From contig OU862906.1 in NCBI GenBank assembly GCA_917880885.1, forward strand, positions 61,546,665 through 61,610,664: 64,000 bases of DNA, in the 5' to 3' direction. Below the pieces are notes generated by a model. The model was not told the DNA's origin and made no database searches. It saw only the letters and a list, made by a program, of their open reading frames with translations. A program made the translations under genes and the position numbers. Source of the stretch: Limnephilus marmoratus (lineage: Eukaryota; Arthropoda; Insecta; Trichoptera; Limnephilidae). Of this stretch, positions 63,914 to 64,000 are shown piece by piece; the stretch's first letter is position 1, and every line of letters starts with the position of its first letter.

Positions 63914-64000
63914 GTAACATCAAATAAAGCTGTTATTTCATCCATAAAATAGCTGAGGTCTTGGTTTAGTCAACTTTATATTTATCCAAAATGTGTATTT
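63914..64000 (+). other. Start of the next DNAH2 intron
   Basis: AT-rich sequence after donor gtaaca; no further exon is seen before the window ends. Confidence 0.8.

Overview
This is eukaryotic, AT-rich, intron-containing DNA, almost certainly from an insect. The evidence is GT-AG introns, an axonemal dynein gene, and an arthropod-type load of mobile elements (mariner, piggyBac, pogo-like, CR1/L2-like LINE, Penelope, tRNA-derived SINEs, LTR elements). I cannot fix the order; a hemipteran or lepidopteran would fit.

The only host gene I can support runs along the + strand and leaves the window at both sides. It encodes an axonemal dynein heavy chain that matches DNAH2 (the inner-arm I1/f 1-beta chain; fly kl-2) block by block. 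I resolved 35 consecutive exons (11098-63913, 6281 nt, 2093 complete codons). Phase is kept at every junction and there is no stop or frameshift. They encode the distal tail/linker (exons 1-10), AAA1 (10-14), AAA2 (15-19), AAA3 (20-25), AAA4 (26-30), stalk helix CC1 (30-32), the microtubule-binding domain (33-34) and the start of CC2 (35). Roughly the first 1,200 residues should lie upstream, and AAA5, AAA6 and the C-terminal domain downstream. Oddities in the gene are a degenerate AAA2 P-loop and one GC-AG intron.

Region by region. 1-11097 is a repeat field before the first visible exon: a 240-bp tandem repeat, a mariner fragment, three CT-rich repeat copies, a 3.1-kb TA-flanked transposon with 0.55-kb inverted repeats and a decayed ORF, inverted SINE pairs, and two MITE-like elements. 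11.1-25.2 kb carries exons 1-16; its introns hold a 3.4-kb satellite built from heat-shock-element-like pentamers, MITEs and a 5'-truncated antisense LINE. The 25.2-34.6 kb intron contains a LINE with an intact 987-codon ORF, a Penelope-like GIY-YIG fragment followed by a hammerhead-ribozyme-like sequence, and other fragments. 34.6-43.2 kb carries exons 17-21 plus a 127-bp tandem array, SINEs and a broken mariner. The 43.2-56.1 kb intron is nearly filled by one young LTR retrotransposon (two near-identical 689-bp LTRs, 4-bp target duplication, no visible pol). Its 3' LTR is split by a complete piggyBac element with an intact transposase and an inverted transposase fragment in its 3' UTR. 56-64 kb carries exons 22-35 with a solo LTR, MITEs, a SINE and a 50-bp perfect palindrome.

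The strongest second-look items are the HSE-like satellite, the piggyBac with a built-in inverted copy of its own coding sequence, the nested and datable LTR/piggyBac insertion, and the hammerhead-like motif.
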